Shown piece after piece: positions 8,847 through 20,530 of a DNA stretch of 64,000 bases. Position 1 is the stretch's first letter; each line of letters begins with the position of its first letter. The DNA is from Planctomycetota bacterium (GTDB lineage Bacteria; Planctomycetota; OFTM77), in assembly GCA_029260795.1 (NCBI GenBank), contig JAJDCO010000004.1, positions 86,698 through 150,697 on the forward strand, read 5' to 3'. Both the position numbers and the translations under genes were made by a program. Below the pieces are notes generated by a model. It had not been told where the DNA came from, ran no database searches, and worked only from the letters and a program-made list of their open reading frames with translations.

Positions 8847-8861
8847 GGGCCCCCGGGGCCC
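8847..8861. other. Intercistronic GC hairpin between prkA and yeaH
   Basis: GGGCCCC-C-GGGGCCC is a 7 bp perfect inverted repeat lying just after the prkA stop and before the yeaH ribosome-binding site. No T-run follows, so it is more likely an RNA stability or processing element, or partial attenuator, than a terminator. Confidence 0.4.
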
Positions 8862-8866
8862 GGTTG

Positions 8867-11001
<2,135 letters not shown>

Positions 11002-11002
<1 letters not shown>

Positions 11003-11190
11003 TATTGTAGAGGACCTTTCCAAATCGTCGCCACCTCGGCTTCCCCGAGCATCAATTCGGCTCGGAGTCCGGCGGCTTCGCTCGCCAGGCGACCGAGAAT
11101 GGGGGCTGCCACCTGATCCCCCCTATCGTCGAAAAACAGAACAATCTTGACCCCCTGTCCAGCCCGGATGAGGGCCCCTCCCGTCGACAT
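11002..11190 (-). CDS. Small unknown ORF coupled to prkA
   Basis: A possible 62-residue protein ([12 protein letters not shown] to ATIWKGPLQ) whose TAA stop overlaps the prkA ATG as TAATG, the pattern seen in translationally coupled pairs. A strand-helix-like stretch [13 protein letters not shown] and an amphipathic [14 protein letters not shown] look protein-like rather than random. The frame stays open to 11397, with another ATG at 11301, so the start is uncertain. I see no strong ribosome-binding site for the ATG at 11190. I do not recognise the family. Confidence 0.4.
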
Positions 11191-11367
11191 GCCGGAGGCG
11201 TTTCTCTCGAACGCCTTGGGTCGTGCGAAGTTGCGGACGATGAACAGATGTGACAGAATGCTGGCCAGGAAAGCCTTCTGTCCTCTGGCCCCCCATCTCA
11301 TCCCCGGCGCGACGCTCCCCACACGGTGGCGGCGGCCGATCCCTTGTCGCGGAGCGACTCCCCAGCC

Positions 11368-12402
11368 ATGAGCATTCTCGAGCAGATCCAAGGACACGTC
11401 ATGCGGGACATGGTCCCGGGCGCTTTCCCCGAATCTCTCGGCGTCGAGATGACCAACCGGTGCAACCTCGATTGTGTTTTCTGTCCGCGCGACGATATCG
11501 AACGCCCCCTACAGAACATGAAAGACGACCTCTTCGAGAAGATCGTCGACGAAGCCTCCAAGCACGAGTTCGTCTCTTTCCAGCCCCAGGGGCTCGGTGA
11601 GTCGATGGCTCATACGCGCTGGAGTGCCCTCGTTCAGTACGCTTCCGACAAGGGCGTTTGGCCGATCACCTTGATCAGCAACGGTGGCCTCCTCAACGAC
11701 GAGAAGATCGATACGCTGCTCTCTTCCAAGGTCGAGGTGATCACGTTCAGCATCGATAGCACCGATCCCGAGGTGTTCGCCAAGGTTCGTCGTCGCGGCA
11801 AGCTTCCCGAGATCGAGACACGGGTCCGCCAGCTCCTCGAAGAGAAGAAGAACCGCAAGCTCTCCAAGCCCCGCGTCGTGCTCCGCATCATTCGCATGAA
11901 AGAAAACGAGCACGAGATCGATGAGTTCTACCAACGCTGGACGCCCTTCCTCGGCGAGAACGACGAGATCACCACCAGCGAGGTGCACACCTGGCAAGGT
12001 CGCGTCGAAGACCGGACCGTCGGGTCCTTCCAAGCCTTCGAGGGTCAAGACGATCCTCGGGTACCCTGCATGATGCCCTTCAAGCAGCTCAACGTCCTCG
12101 TCGACGGCGATGCGACTCCGTGCTGCTATGACAACAACGCCAAGCTCCTGATCGGCAACGTGCGCGACAAGAGCATCGGCGAGATCTGGCACGACGAGCC
12201 GATCGAAGAGATCCGGCGCCTGCACCTCGAAGGACGAGTCGACGCGATCCCGTTCTGTGCCGCCTGCAAGGAGAAGGTCGTCCCGACCCCGGCCCAGCTC
12301 GAAAGCCTGCCGCCCGACTATCAGGCGATCCTTGCCACGAATCCGCTCTCGCAGCAACGCGAGCAAGCGGGAAAGCCTCACGCCGACGAGCCAACGGCCT
12401 GA
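11368..12402 (+). CDS. Radical SAM protein with SPASM-like C-terminus
   Basis: A 344-residue radical SAM enzyme. EMTNRCNLDCVFC supplies the CxxxCxxC ligands Cys32, Cys36 and Cys39 of the SAM-binding 4Fe-4S cluster; QGLGESMAH and ISNGG are the following conserved strands. The C-terminal region contains PCMMPF, TPCCYDN and FCAACKEK, Cys groups typical of a SPASM/Twitch auxiliary-cluster domain. Substrate cannot be read from sequence; no small precursor peptide is evident next to it. ATG at 11368 follows GGAG at moderate distance. Divergent from prkA and convergent with smc, so it is probably monocistronic. The gap 11191-11367 holds no other gene I can support. Confidence 0.85.
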   Translation: MSILEQIQGHVMRDMVPGAFPESLGVEMTNRCNLDCVFCPRDDIERPLQNMKDDLFEKIVDEASKHEFVSFQPQGLGESMAHTRWSALVQYASDKGVWPITLISNGGLLNDEKIDTLLSSKVEVITFSIDSTDPEVFAKVRRRGKLPEIETRVRQLLEEKKNRKLSKPRVVLRIIRMKENEHEIDEFYQRWTPFLGENDEITTSEVHTWQGRVEDRTVGSFQAFEGQDDPRVPCMMPFKQLNVLVDGDATPCCYDNNAKLLIGNVRDKSIGEIWHDEPIEEIRRLHLEGRVDAIPFCAACKEKVVPTPAQLESLPPDYQAILATNPLSQQREQAGKPHADEPTA

Positions 12403-12406
12403 TTTC

Positions 12407-12446
12407 GTCGATCAGCTCTCGGGAGCCCAGCCGAGGGCTGATCGAC
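12407..12446. terminator. Long hairpin between convergent genes, candidate bidirectional terminator
   Basis: GTCGATCAGCTCTCGG pairs with CCGAGGGCTGATCGAC over 16 positions (one T-G wobble) around an 8-nt loop. It begins 4 nt after the radical SAM stop and lies 32 nt from the smc stop on the other strand. There is no clean T-run, so termination is inferred from position and stem strength. Confidence 0.5.
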
Positions 12447-12477
12447 CAACCGCTCTTCGCTGCTCGGGAGAACGCTC

Positions 12478-15400
12478 TCAGGCGACCCGAATGTCCTCGA
12501 TGTCCTCGAACTTGATCGCGATGCGTTTGGAGACGCCCGCCTCCTCCATCGTAACGCCGTAGAGAATGTCGGCCGCCGTCATCGTGCGCTTGGAATGCGT
12601 GATCACGAGGAACTGCGACTGATCGAGAAAGCCCTCCAGCATCCCCAAGAAGCGATCGATGTTGGCCTCGTCGAGTGCCGCATCGACCTCGTCGAGGATG
12701 CAGAACGGGCTCGGGCGAAACTTGAAGAGCGCGAACAAGAGCGCCACCGCCGTCATCGTCCGCTCGCCACCCGAGAGGAGGTCGAGCGTGCGCGGCTCCT
12801 TGCCCGGAGGCTTGGCGATCACCTCGATGCCGGCTTCCAAGAGGTCTTCGCCCTCTTCGAGAATCACATCCGCCCGGCCGCCGCCGAACAGCTTCCGGAA
12901 GATCTCCCGGAAGTGATCCCGCACGGCGTAGAAGGTCTTCTCGAATCGCTCACGGCTCTCGGTGTTGATCTTCTTGAGGATGTCCTGCAATGACTTCTTG
13001 GAGTTGTCCAGATCGCCTTGCTGCTCCTCGTAGAACCGGGCCCGCTCCTCGACCTCGTCCAGCTCCTCGATCGCCTCGAGGTTGACCGGACCGAGACGCG
13101 CCATCTTGCCCCGAAGCTCCTCGATCTCACGTCGCATGGCACCCAGGTCGAGCGCCTCTGGCTCCGGCACGTACTCCGCGATGGCCTCTTCGAGGTCGAT
13201 CTCCAGCTCCTCCGCCAGGCGCTCTCGAAGATCTTCCGCCCGAACGCGGGCCTCTCGCTCACCGAGAGAGCGCGTTTGGATGTCGGCATCCAGCTCCTCG
13301 AGACGTCGGGCGATCGCCGTCCGCTCGCGTCGACGCTCCTGAACCTCCGCCTCGAACGTCTGAACGGTTCCCATCAGCTGCTCGGTGCCGTCCTCCCCAC
13401 CGATGTGCTGAGCCAGCTCACCGAGGCGCTCGCGGAGCTGCGCCAGCTCTTCGGTCGTCTCGTCGCGTCTCAGCAGGTTGTCCTCGAGCGCCTGCTGCAA
13501 ACGCCCACGCTCTCGCTCGGCCGTCCGCAGTGACTCTTCCACACGCTCCCGGTGCCGGTGAAGCCCCTGCTTCTTCTCCTGCAACTGAGCGACCTCGACC
13601 TGCAGGTCGGTGAGCTTGGCCCGCGTGTCGTCGCGATCCCGTTGCAGGATCTGTCCCCGCTCTGCCAGCTGGGCCAAGGACTCCTCGAGGGCACCGAACC
13701 GTTCCTGAACCGCTGCCATCTCGGACTCGGCCTCGATGCGCTCAGCCGCGAGCTTCTCACGCCGTTCACCCAGGTCCACCCGCTGCTGCTCACGCGTCTC
13801 GACCTCACCCTGCTGACGCTCGAGGCGCTGCCGGATCGCCGCGGCCTCCGCTCTGAGCCGAGCCGCTTCGAGCTCCTGTGCGTTCAGCGCTTCGCTGACC
13901 TCGCTGAGCTCCTTCTCGGCTGCCCGGATGCTCTCCTCGAGCGTCTCCAGCTCGCCGAGGAGTCGATCTCGTTGCTCCTGCAGCAGCCGGATGCGCTCGT
14001 CGAGACTCTCGAGCTCGCTCCGTTGTGAAATCACTCCGCCCGACGCCGACTCGGAGCTGCCGCCGCGAAGCTCGTAGCGCGAGGGTACCAGCGTGCCGTC
14101 GGTGACGACCGCGCGAACGACCTTGGTGCGGCTCGCGACGACTCGGCGCGCGGCCGTGGCATCTTCGCAGAGCAGGAAATCACCGATCAGATACTCGAGC
14201 AGGCCTTGATACGACTTCTCGACCTGGACGAGATCGACCAGCGGACCGATCACGCCCGGAATCCTCGCCGTGGCTCGCCGTCGCGCCTCGTTGCGCGACC
14301 GACGGATCCGACCCGAAGGCTTTGCGGCGACTGGAGGCGGCGTCTCCTCCGCTTGGCTCGCGGGCAATTCGCTGAGCGCGGACGCTTCGACTTCCGAAGC
14401 GGCTGGCTCGACGCGGCCGGCTTCGGGATCCCTCACGGGCTCCGAAGAGGCTTCGATCGACTCCGAGGAGCTCTCCTCTTCTTCCTTGCCGATGCCGAAG
14501 ATGGAGAGGAACCGCCGGAACAGTCCCTTGCGCTTGCGAGGCTTCTCGGTCCGAGTCTCGGCGGCCGGCATCTCGAGCTCGGGGACGGGCTCCGGAGTCG
14601 GCTCGGCAACGACGACCGGGGCATCGGGCTGGGCCGACACGATCTCGGTGGAGGGATCTCGCTCGGACTCCGACGACGGCTTCTCACGAGGCGCTCGTCG
14701 CACGCGCCGACCGGATGCACCATCGGCGACCAACAGGGTGGCGACTCCGAGGCGATTCTCCTGAAGGTACTCGAGCGCCGCATCGGCCGCGGCGTCATCG
14801 CGGACGACGATGCCATCGAGCCGATCACCGAGCGAAGACTCGAGCGCCGCGACGTGCTCCGGCTCCACTCTCACGAGATTGGCGAGGAGCCCCACGACTC
14901 CCGACAGCTCGGGCACGCCCTTCTCGGCAGCTTCGACGAGGGCCTTGGCGCCGCCGGATACGCTCTCGAGATGCTCGAGGGCTTCGGCGAGCCCGTCTCG
15001 GCGACCGGTCAGTCGAGCGACTTCGGCACCGGAGCGTTCGAGCTGGGTCTCGAGATCATCGCGCCCGGCCTTAAGCTCGCCGAGTCGCTCCGCCAGCTCC
15101 AGGGTCTTCTCGCGACGCTCGCCGATGACGATGCCGCTCGCCGTCAGTGCTTCCTCAGCCTCGGTCGCTTCTCGAGCCAGCTCTTCACGTTGTGAATCCG
15201 CCGCCGCGACCTCTTCGGTGAGACGGTCGCATCGCTCCTCGAGGCCGTTGATCTCGGATGTCAGCTCGACGCCGCGATTGCGCCACCGGGTCTCCTCGGC
15301 GCGCGCGCTCTCGAGCGAGCGCTCGGACTCGCCCCGCTCCTCCTGAATCGCGTGCAGCTCGGACTCGATCTCGGCGACTTGCTCGCGATACTCAGCCCGT

Positions 15401-16476
15401 GCGCTCTCCTTCTCTTCGAGGTGCGTTTGAGCCGTGGCCGCTTCCTGAATGGCCTCCTGCTCTTCCTGGCGCTGAGACTCGCAGTGCACACGAACCTCGG
15501 AGACCCGTTCCTCGAGCTCGAGGCTCTCTTCCTGCAACTCCTCGAGTCGACGTTGGAGCATGCCCAGACGTTCTTCGGCTGCCCGATGATCCGCCTCTCG
15601 CCGGCTGCGCTCGGCGCGTGTCGTCTCGATGTGCTCGCGAACCTCGCGAAGCTCGGTCTCGCGCTCTTGGATCGCGGCCTCGAGATCGTCACGCAGCGCC
15701 GCCGCGGACTCGCGATCCGTCCGCAAGCTCTGGAGCGCTTGCTCACTCTCCAGGATCCGCTGCTTCAGCTCGAAGTAGTCATGGCGCGAGACCCGTGAGC
15801 GCAGCTCGCGCAGCGAGGTATCATACTCTTGAAAACGGCGAGCCTTGCCCGCTTGAATCTTCAGCGAGCGGAGGCGGCGCTGCACTTCCTCAGTGATGTC
15901 GGCGAGGCGGAGCAGGTTCTGATCGACGCGCTCCAGCTTGCGAATCGTCTCCTTGCGACGCGCCTTGAACTTGCTGATTCCGGCGGCCTCTTCGAAGATC
16001 GCTCGTCGGTCGGCCGGATTGGCGCGCAGGATGGAATCGATGCGTCCCTGCTCCATGATGGAGTAGGCGCTGGTGCCGACCCCCGTGTCCATCAAGAGGT
16101 TCTTGATGTCCTTGAGTCGGCTGACGTTGTCGTTGATCATGTACTCACTCGTGCCGTCTCGATAGAGCCGACGGGCGAGCTTCACCTCCGGAAAGTCGAT
16201 CGGGAGCAGGCCGTCCTCATTCGAGAAGGTGAGCGCCGCCTCGGCATAGCCGGTCGCCGCTCGCGTCGGAGCCCCCGCGAAGATGACGTCGAGCATCTCC
16301 TTGCCACGGAGGCTCTTCGCCCTCTGCTCGCCGAGAATCCATCGGACGGCGTCCACGACGTTACTCTTGCCCGAGCCGTTCGGTCCGACCAAGGCGGTGA
16401 TACCCGCGTCGAACGAGAAGTCGGTCCGATCCGCGAACGACTTGAAGCCGTAGAGCTCCAGCGATTTCAGTCGCAT
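12478..16476 (-). CDS. smc: Chromosome segregation protein SMC with an expanded hinge
   Basis: Condensin-like ATPase that organises and segregates the chromosome. The N-terminal head has Walker A GPNGSGKS (31-38) and the Q-loop region; long coiled coils flank a hinge; the C-terminal head has the signature LLSGGERTM and Walker B CILDEVDAALDE. At 1332 residues it is about 150 longer than usual SMC. The excess lies inside the hinge, between GVATLLVAD and GVIGPLVDLV (about residues 587-740, DNA 14257-14718): a low-complexity Glu/Ser/Pro/Arg segment with a basic amphipathic-looking stretch (KGLFRRFLSIFGIG) in its middle. Both hinge halves look intact. No ScpA/ScpB genes are in the window. Follows the nrdR pair by 75 nt. 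Confidence 0.96.
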   Translation of the reverse strand: MRLKSLELYGFKSFADRTDFSFDAGITALVGPNGSGKSNVVDAVRWILGEQRAKSLRGKEMLDVIFAGAPTRAATGYAEAALTFSNEDGLLPIDFPEVKLARRLYRDGTSEYMINDNVSRLKDIKNLLMDTGVGTSAYSIMEQGRIDSILRANPADRRAIFEEAAGISKFKARRKETIRKLERVDQNLLRLADITEEVQRRLRSLKIQAGKARRFQEYDTSLRELRSRVSRHDYFELKQRILESEQALQSLRTDRESAAALRDDLEAAIQERETELREVREHIETTRAERSRREADHRAAEERLGMLQRRLEELQEESLELEERVSEVRVHCESQRQEEQEAIQEAATAQTHLEEKESARAEYREQVAEIESELHAIQEERGESERSLESARAEETRWRNRGVELTSEINGLEERCDRLTEEVAAADSQREELAREATEAEEALTASGIVIGERREKTLELAERLGELKAGRDDLETQLERSGAEVARLTGRRDGLAEALEHLESVSGGAKALVEAAEKGVPELSGVVGLLANLVRVEPEHVAALESSLGDRLDGIVVRDDAAADAALEYLQENRLGVATLLVADGASGRRVRRAPREKPSSESERDPSTEIVSAQPDAPVVVAEPTPEPVPELEMPAAETRTEKPRKRKGLFRRFLSIFGIGKEEEESSSESIEASSEPVRDPEAGRVEPAASEVEASALSELPASQAEETPPPVAAKPSGRIRRSRNEARRRATARIPGVIGPLVDLVQVEKSYQGLLEYLIGDFLLCEDATAARRVVASRTKVVRAVVTDGTLVPSRYELRGGSSESASGGVISQRSELESLDERIRLLQEQRDRLLGELETLEESIRAAEKELSEVSEALNAQELEAARLRAEAAAIRQRLERQQGEVETREQQRVDLGERREKLAAERIEAESEMAAVQERFGALEESLAQLAERGQILQRDRDDTRAKLTDLQVEVAQLQEKKQGLHRHRERVEESLRTAERERGRLQQALEDNLLRRDETTEELAQLRERLGELAQHIGGEDGTEQLMGTVQTFEAEVQERRRERTAIARRLEELDADIQTRSLGEREARVRAEDLRERLAEELEIDLEEAIAEYVPEPEALDLGAMRREIEELRGKMARLGPVNLEAIEELDEVEERARFYEEQQGDLDNSKKSLQDILKKINTESRERFEKTFYAVRDHFREIFRKLFGGGRADVILEEGEDLLEAGIEVIAKPPGKEPRTLDLLSGGERTMTAVALLFALFKFRPSPFCILDEVDAALDEANIDRFLGMLEGFLDQSQFLVITHSKRTMTAADILYGVTMEEAGVSKRIAIKFEDIEDIRVA

Positions 16477-16551
16477 GCTTTCCCCTACTCGCCCTTCGAA
16501 CCCGCGCCGTCAGCCCTTTCGGACGCAGCGCCTCCGACCCTTCCCGACCCC

Positions 16552-18453
16552 TCAGCTCGCATCACTCGTTGTCGCATGGGACGCCGCGTCCTCTCCATCC
16601 GGGGGTCGAGCGGACTCGACACCCAGCGAGTAGCTCCCCGCGACTCGCGGACCTTCCCCGGTCAGCCGGCGGTCGGCTTCCCAGAACGACTCCGCGGCCC
16701 GTGCATCGAGTGGTCGCTCGACGACGAACCGCATCCAATTCTTACCACTCGCCCGAGTCAAGCGCTGACCGATCTTCTCGAGCGCCTCACGCACCACGGG
16801 CTCCGTGGGCGGATGGCCGTGCACGAACTCGAGCGCCTCCGCCAATCCGACCGGACAGACTCGGTAGCGGGCCGCGCGAAAGGCGGCTGTCAGCTCGGGC
16901 TCGTCCGCAGCCGGCGCCAATGCCGAGAGGAAGCGCATCTTGTCGCGATGCGCCACCACCGCCAGCTCCAGAACCGCTTCGATCTCGGCCAAGAATGCGC
17001 TCGCGTCACCTCGGTCGACCCGCCGGGCACAGCGCGGCAAGTTGATCGCGACATTCTGCGTCACGAGCCCTAGCCATTGCCCCCAACCGGACGAGTCGCC
17101 GCGCAGTCCAGGCGCGAGCTCGCCGACGCCCGGATACACCAACTGTGTACGCGGGGTCCTGCTCGCCTCGGCCAAGGTGCGCTCGACCAGCGCGCGGATG
17201 GAACGACCTTCGGCCCGACCACTCCCCGTGTGCACGCGAAACGCCGGCCGCGCTCCGCGCCCACCGAGCTGACCCGCCGCTCGTAACAGGGCGAGCGCGA
17301 ATCGCAAGGCCTCGGGCGCCGCTCGCCCACCCTTCCAAAGCTCTTCCGGCAAGGGACGCCCCGGCGGTGGCGAGAGATGCAGGCTCAGGATCAAGTCACA
17401 TCCCGCCGGCCTTCCCCAGGCCGCCATCAAGCTCTCGAGCACCTGTCGGGCCGTGCGCTGCAGCTCGCGTGCCGGCTGCTCCGCGGTCTCTCGCTCGAGC
17501 TGGTTTGCCAAGAGCAGGTTGAACTGTGGGATCGCCACGGCACGTGTTACGACGCGACCGAGGTCTCGGACCTGATCGGTGAGGCGCTTCAGGAACGGGC
17601 GCGCACTCCCCTTGGTGCCGCGTCGCAGGCTCGGGTAAGCGAGTGACAGCGCAAAAACCCCGGTCGGATGCTCGAGCGAATCGATCGCCAGACGCGCCTC
17701 TCGATGGGCCTGCGCGACCGACGGCGAGAAGACCTCGTCCAACGTGAAATCCGGGAGCCAGCGTTGCGTCACCTCGCGCGCGAGCGGCTCGAAGTCGACG
17801 AGCGGAACCGTGCAACCCGCGATCGCGTGTCCTTGCAGACGGGCCAAGACGTCCGAGCGTCGCAGCATCGGGCCAGCATCCCAGCCTGCCTCCGAGACAT
17901 AGCCTCGTTCGGCCAGCTCCTCGAGCACGACTTGACGAACCAGGACCCGAGACACCCGCGGGCTGCCCATGCCGAAGATCTTGCGCTCGACCGAGGCGGC
18001 CAAGAGGTCGGCGATCGACTCGCTCAATCCGAAGCGCTCCCGAAGGCTCTCGACGATGTGTCGCTTGGCCCAAGGCTGAGCACCGGCTTCGCTTCCGGGC
18101 CGCGGAACGACCTTCACCAAGCGACGGGAGCGGTCCCGCCAGTCCCGGTCCTGAGCATGGGCCTCGGCGGCTTTCGGATTCCCGGTCTCCCGGAGAGCTC
18201 GCTCGACGATGTCCTCGAGCTCCGTCGTGCTCGGTGGCTTCTCGCTGGATTGCTCGGCGAGCACGCGGCCCGCGACGTCGGCCAGCTCACGGGCCAGTGC
18301 CGGATCCGGCTGGCCGGTTCGCTCGAGCGCTCGGACGATCGTGTCCACGACCCGTTCCGGAGAGAAGGGCACGACTCGCCCCTCTTGATTCACGAGCTCC
18401 GTGATCGTGACCACCGGACCGCCGGGCTCGGGATGGCGCTCGGTCGGCTTCAC
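16552..18453 (-). CDS. ATP-cone protein related to class III ribonucleotide reductase, glycyl-radical site apparently lost
   Basis: A 633-residue protein. Near the N-terminus VVTITELVNQEGRVVPFSPERV begins an ATP-cone, the nucleotide-sensing domain of ribonucleotide reductases and NrdR; a second cone-like segment follows (WAKRHIVESLRERFGL to LEELAERGY). The rest has NrdD-like blocks, including TQNVAINLPRCA. At the C-terminus, where NrdD has RVxGY with the radical glycine, this protein reads PRVAGSYSLGV, and the CxxC zinc site of NrdD is not evident. I infer a regulatory or degenerate paralogue rather than an active reductase. GTG at 18453 overlaps the nrdR stop (GTGA), so the two are translationally coupled. 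Confidence 0.65.
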   Translation of the reverse strand: MKPTERHPEPGGPVVTITELVNQEGRVVPFSPERVVDTIVRALERTGQPDPALARELADVAGRVLAEQSSEKPPSTTELEDIVERALRETGNPKAAEAHAQDRDWRDRSRRLVKVVPRPGSEAGAQPWAKRHIVESLRERFGLSESIADLLAASVERKIFGMGSPRVSRVLVRQVVLEELAERGYVSEAGWDAGPMLRRSDVLARLQGHAIAGCTVPLVDFEPLAREVTQRWLPDFTLDEVFSPSVAQAHREARLAIDSLEHPTGVFALSLAYPSLRRGTKGSARPFLKRLTDQVRDLGRVVTRAVAIPQFNLLLANQLERETAEQPARELQRTARQVLESLMAAWGRPAGCDLILSLHLSPPPGRPLPEELWKGGRAAPEALRFALALLRAAGQLGGRGARPAFRVHTGSGRAEGRSIRALVERTLAEASRTPRTQLVYPGVGELAPGLRGDSSGWGQWLGLVTQNVAINLPRCARRVDRGDASAFLAEIEAVLELAVVAHRDKMRFLSALAPAADEPELTAAFRAARYRVCPVGLAEALEFVHGHPPTEPVVREALEKIGQRLTRASGKNWMRFVVERPLDARAAESFWEADRRLTGEGPRVAGSYSLGVESARPPDGEDAASHATTSDAS

Positions 18454-18929
18454 GACGTCGACGCCCCTTCCGAACGTCCCTTCTCGAGCATCGGCTTGAG
18501 CTCGTTGAGGAAGTCCGTGATGTCCTTGAACTCGCGATAGACCGACGCGAACCGCACGTAGGCGACTTGGTCCAGCTCCTTGAGCTGTTGCATGATCAGC
18601 GTGCCGAGATACTCGGTCGTGACCTCGCGATCGAGTTGCTCTCCGACCTGCATCTCGATCCAAGCCACACAGCGCTCCAGGTCCTCGGTCGCGACGGGTC
18701 GCTTCTCGCAGGCGCGCAGCATGCCGCGCAGGATCTTCTCACGATCGAACGTCTCGCGCCGACCATCCTTCTTCACGACTCGTACCGGAAGCTCTTCGAT
18801 TCGCTCGTAGGTCGTGTAGCGCTTGTTGCAGCGAAGACACTCTCGGCGCCGGCGAACCACGAAGCCTTCTCCCGAGGATCGCGAGTCGATCACCTTGTCG
18901 TCGTCGATCTTGCAGAAGGGGCAGCGCAT
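18450..18929 (-). CDS. nrdR: Transcriptional repressor NrdR
   Basis: A 159-residue regulator that represses ribonucleotide reductase genes when dATP is high. It opens with the zinc ribbon MRCPFCKIDDDKVIDSR and CLRCNKRYTTYER (four Cys), followed by an ATP-cone (VVKKDGRRETFDREKI). ATG at 18929 is clearly the start: the zinc ribbon must be at the N-terminus, and the longer frame upstream is noise. It is followed with a 4-nt overlap by the NrdD-like ATP-cone gene. I did not find a convincing NrdR box in the upstream gap (18930-19137). Confidence 0.96.
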   Translation of the reverse strand: MRCPFCKIDDDKVIDSRSSGEGFVVRRRRECLRCNKRYTTYERIEELPVRVVKKDGRRETFDREKILRGMLRACEKRPVATEDLERCVAWIEMQVGEQLDREVTTEYLGTLIMQQLKELDQVAYVRFASVYREFKDITDFLNELKPMLEKGRSEGASTS

Positions 18930-19137
18930 CGGGGGCCTTTGAGCCGCAAGTCGCCTCAGGGCACCAACCTGTGGCACTGGTTGTGTATTCTCGGGAGTCG
19001 GATCCGTTCGGGCGGACTCGATCCGCCGAAATAGCCTCCCGATTGAGGTGGGGCGAAGGTACCACACAAAATGTTGGGGGGTCAACGACTGGACCCCACC
19101 GGCCTTGCGGCTCCGACAAGGTCAGCTCGACCGACCT

Positions 19138-20493
19138 CTACTTCCCGATACAGAACTGTCGGAACAGCACGTCGAGGATCTCGTCATGGTGCACGGGCGC
19201 CCCGAGATCACTCAAACGCTCGATCGCCTCCCGCAGCTCGAAGGCCGCGAGCTCGAGCTCGTCGCCGGCCGGGGAGATGCGCTGACCGGCAAGACCGAGC
19301 CGGGTCTCGATATCTCGAAGGGCACCCTCATGACCCGCGGCGAGCTGGAGTGAGGAAGCGGTTCGCTCGACCGAGCCGGCTTCCGCCAACCGGCGGGCCG
19401 TCGACAGGAGCTCGTCCACTCCGAAGCCCGTTCGTGCCGAGACCTGAAGCACCGGCCGCCCGGCCGCGCGACGATGAACGGCCACCAGATCGAGTCGCCG
19501 AGGCTGATCGACCTTGTGGATCACCAGCGCGTCGGCGGCCCAGTCGAGCTCGAGATTCGGCAATCGCTCGGCAGTGCCGTCCAGGATCTCGAATCGGAGA
19601 TCCGCGCGCTCGGCAGCTTCCCGGGCAAGTGAGCCGGCCTGCTGCTCCAGCTCGTCAGTCGTCGTTCTCCAACCAGCGGTGTCCCAAATGGTGAATCGCC
19701 AACCCTGGTAGTCGAGGCTCGCCTCGCCGACGTCCCGGGTGGTTCCGGGGTGCTCCGAGACGATCGCGTCCCGACCGGTCAGCCGATTGAAGAGGCTCGT
19801 CTTGCCCGCGTTGGGCTCGCCGATCAAGGCCAGTCGAATGCTCTCGTCGAAGGTTTGGACGTCGAGAGACTCCAAGGCCCGACCACAGGTCTCTCGGGCG
19901 TGCGCGAGGTCCCGAGTCAGTTCGTCGACCGAGAGCTGCGCGGCGTCGTCGTCGGTGAAATCGAGGTGGGCTTCCAGGCGAGCGACCAGACGGAGAACCG
20001 CGGCCCGAAGCAGAGCGATCTGATCCGTCGCCTCACCCTGCAGCGCCGAAGCCGCGACGCGAGCCGCCTCGACGTGTCGGGCCCGGACGAGATCGAGCAC
20101 AGCAGCGACTTGGCTGGCATCGAGCCGGCCTGACAGATAGGCGCGGCGAGTGAACTCTCCGGGCTCCGCTTCGCGGACAGCCGGAAGAGCTGTCAGATGG
20201 CGAATGACGGCACGCACGAGCATCGGAGCGCCATGCAGATGAAGCTCGACAACGTCCTCACGCGTGTATGAGCGAGGAGAGCGCATGACGAAGACGCTCG
20301 CCGGCACGGGCGGCCAGTCCCCGCCGAGGCTCAAAGAGACCGGCCGATGGACCCAGGTCCCTTCGAGTGCCGCGGCCGGACGCACGAGCCTCTGAACGAT
20401 ACGGATGGCGCGGGTGCCGCTGATACGGATCACCCCTCGGCGGCTGGCTCCCGCCGGAGTCGAGAGTGCGACGATGGTGTCCGGATCCGACAT
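19138..20493 (-). CDS. mnmE: tRNA uridine-5-carboxymethylaminomethyl modification GTPase MnmE
   Basis: A 451-residue GTPase that with MnmG modifies the wobble uridine of certain tRNAs. The N-terminal tetrahydrofolate-binding domain starts DTIVALSTPAG and contains GVIRISG and EVVDLHLHGAP-type sequence (EDVVELHLHGAP). The inserted G domain has GEPNAGKTS and PGTTRD. The C-terminus LFRQFCIGK has the conserved catalytic-site Cys of C-I-G-K. Full length. It follows yidC on the same strand (37 nt gap), the common yidC-mnmE order near replication origins, although rnpA, rpmH and parAB are not seen. Confidence 0.96.
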   Translation of the reverse strand: MSDPDTIVALSTPAGASRRGVIRISGTRAIRIVQRLVRPAAALEGTWVHRPVSLSLGGDWPPVPASVFVMRSPRSYTREDVVELHLHGAPMLVRAVIRHLTALPAVREAEPGEFTRRAYLSGRLDASQVAAVLDLVRARHVEAARVAASALQGEATDQIALLRAAVLRLVARLEAHLDFTDDDAAQLSVDELTRDLAHARETCGRALESLDVQTFDESIRLALIGEPNAGKTSLFNRLTGRDAIVSEHPGTTRDVGEASLDYQGWRFTIWDTAGWRTTTDELEQQAGSLAREAAERADLRFEILDGTAERLPNLELDWAADALVIHKVDQPRRLDLVAVHRRAAGRPVLQVSARTGFGVDELLSTARRLAEAGSVERTASSLQLAAGHEGALRDIETRLGLAGQRISPAGDELELAAFELREAIERLSDLGAPVHHDEILDVLFRQFCIGK

Positions 20494-20530
20494 CGGCGCG
20501 AGCTCGCAACGCTCCTCGTTTCCGACTCCA

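Noticed and set aside
19060..19080. A possible NrdR box (ACACAAAATGT) upstream of nrdR
   Set aside because: It misses most of the consensus symmetric positions and is alone.
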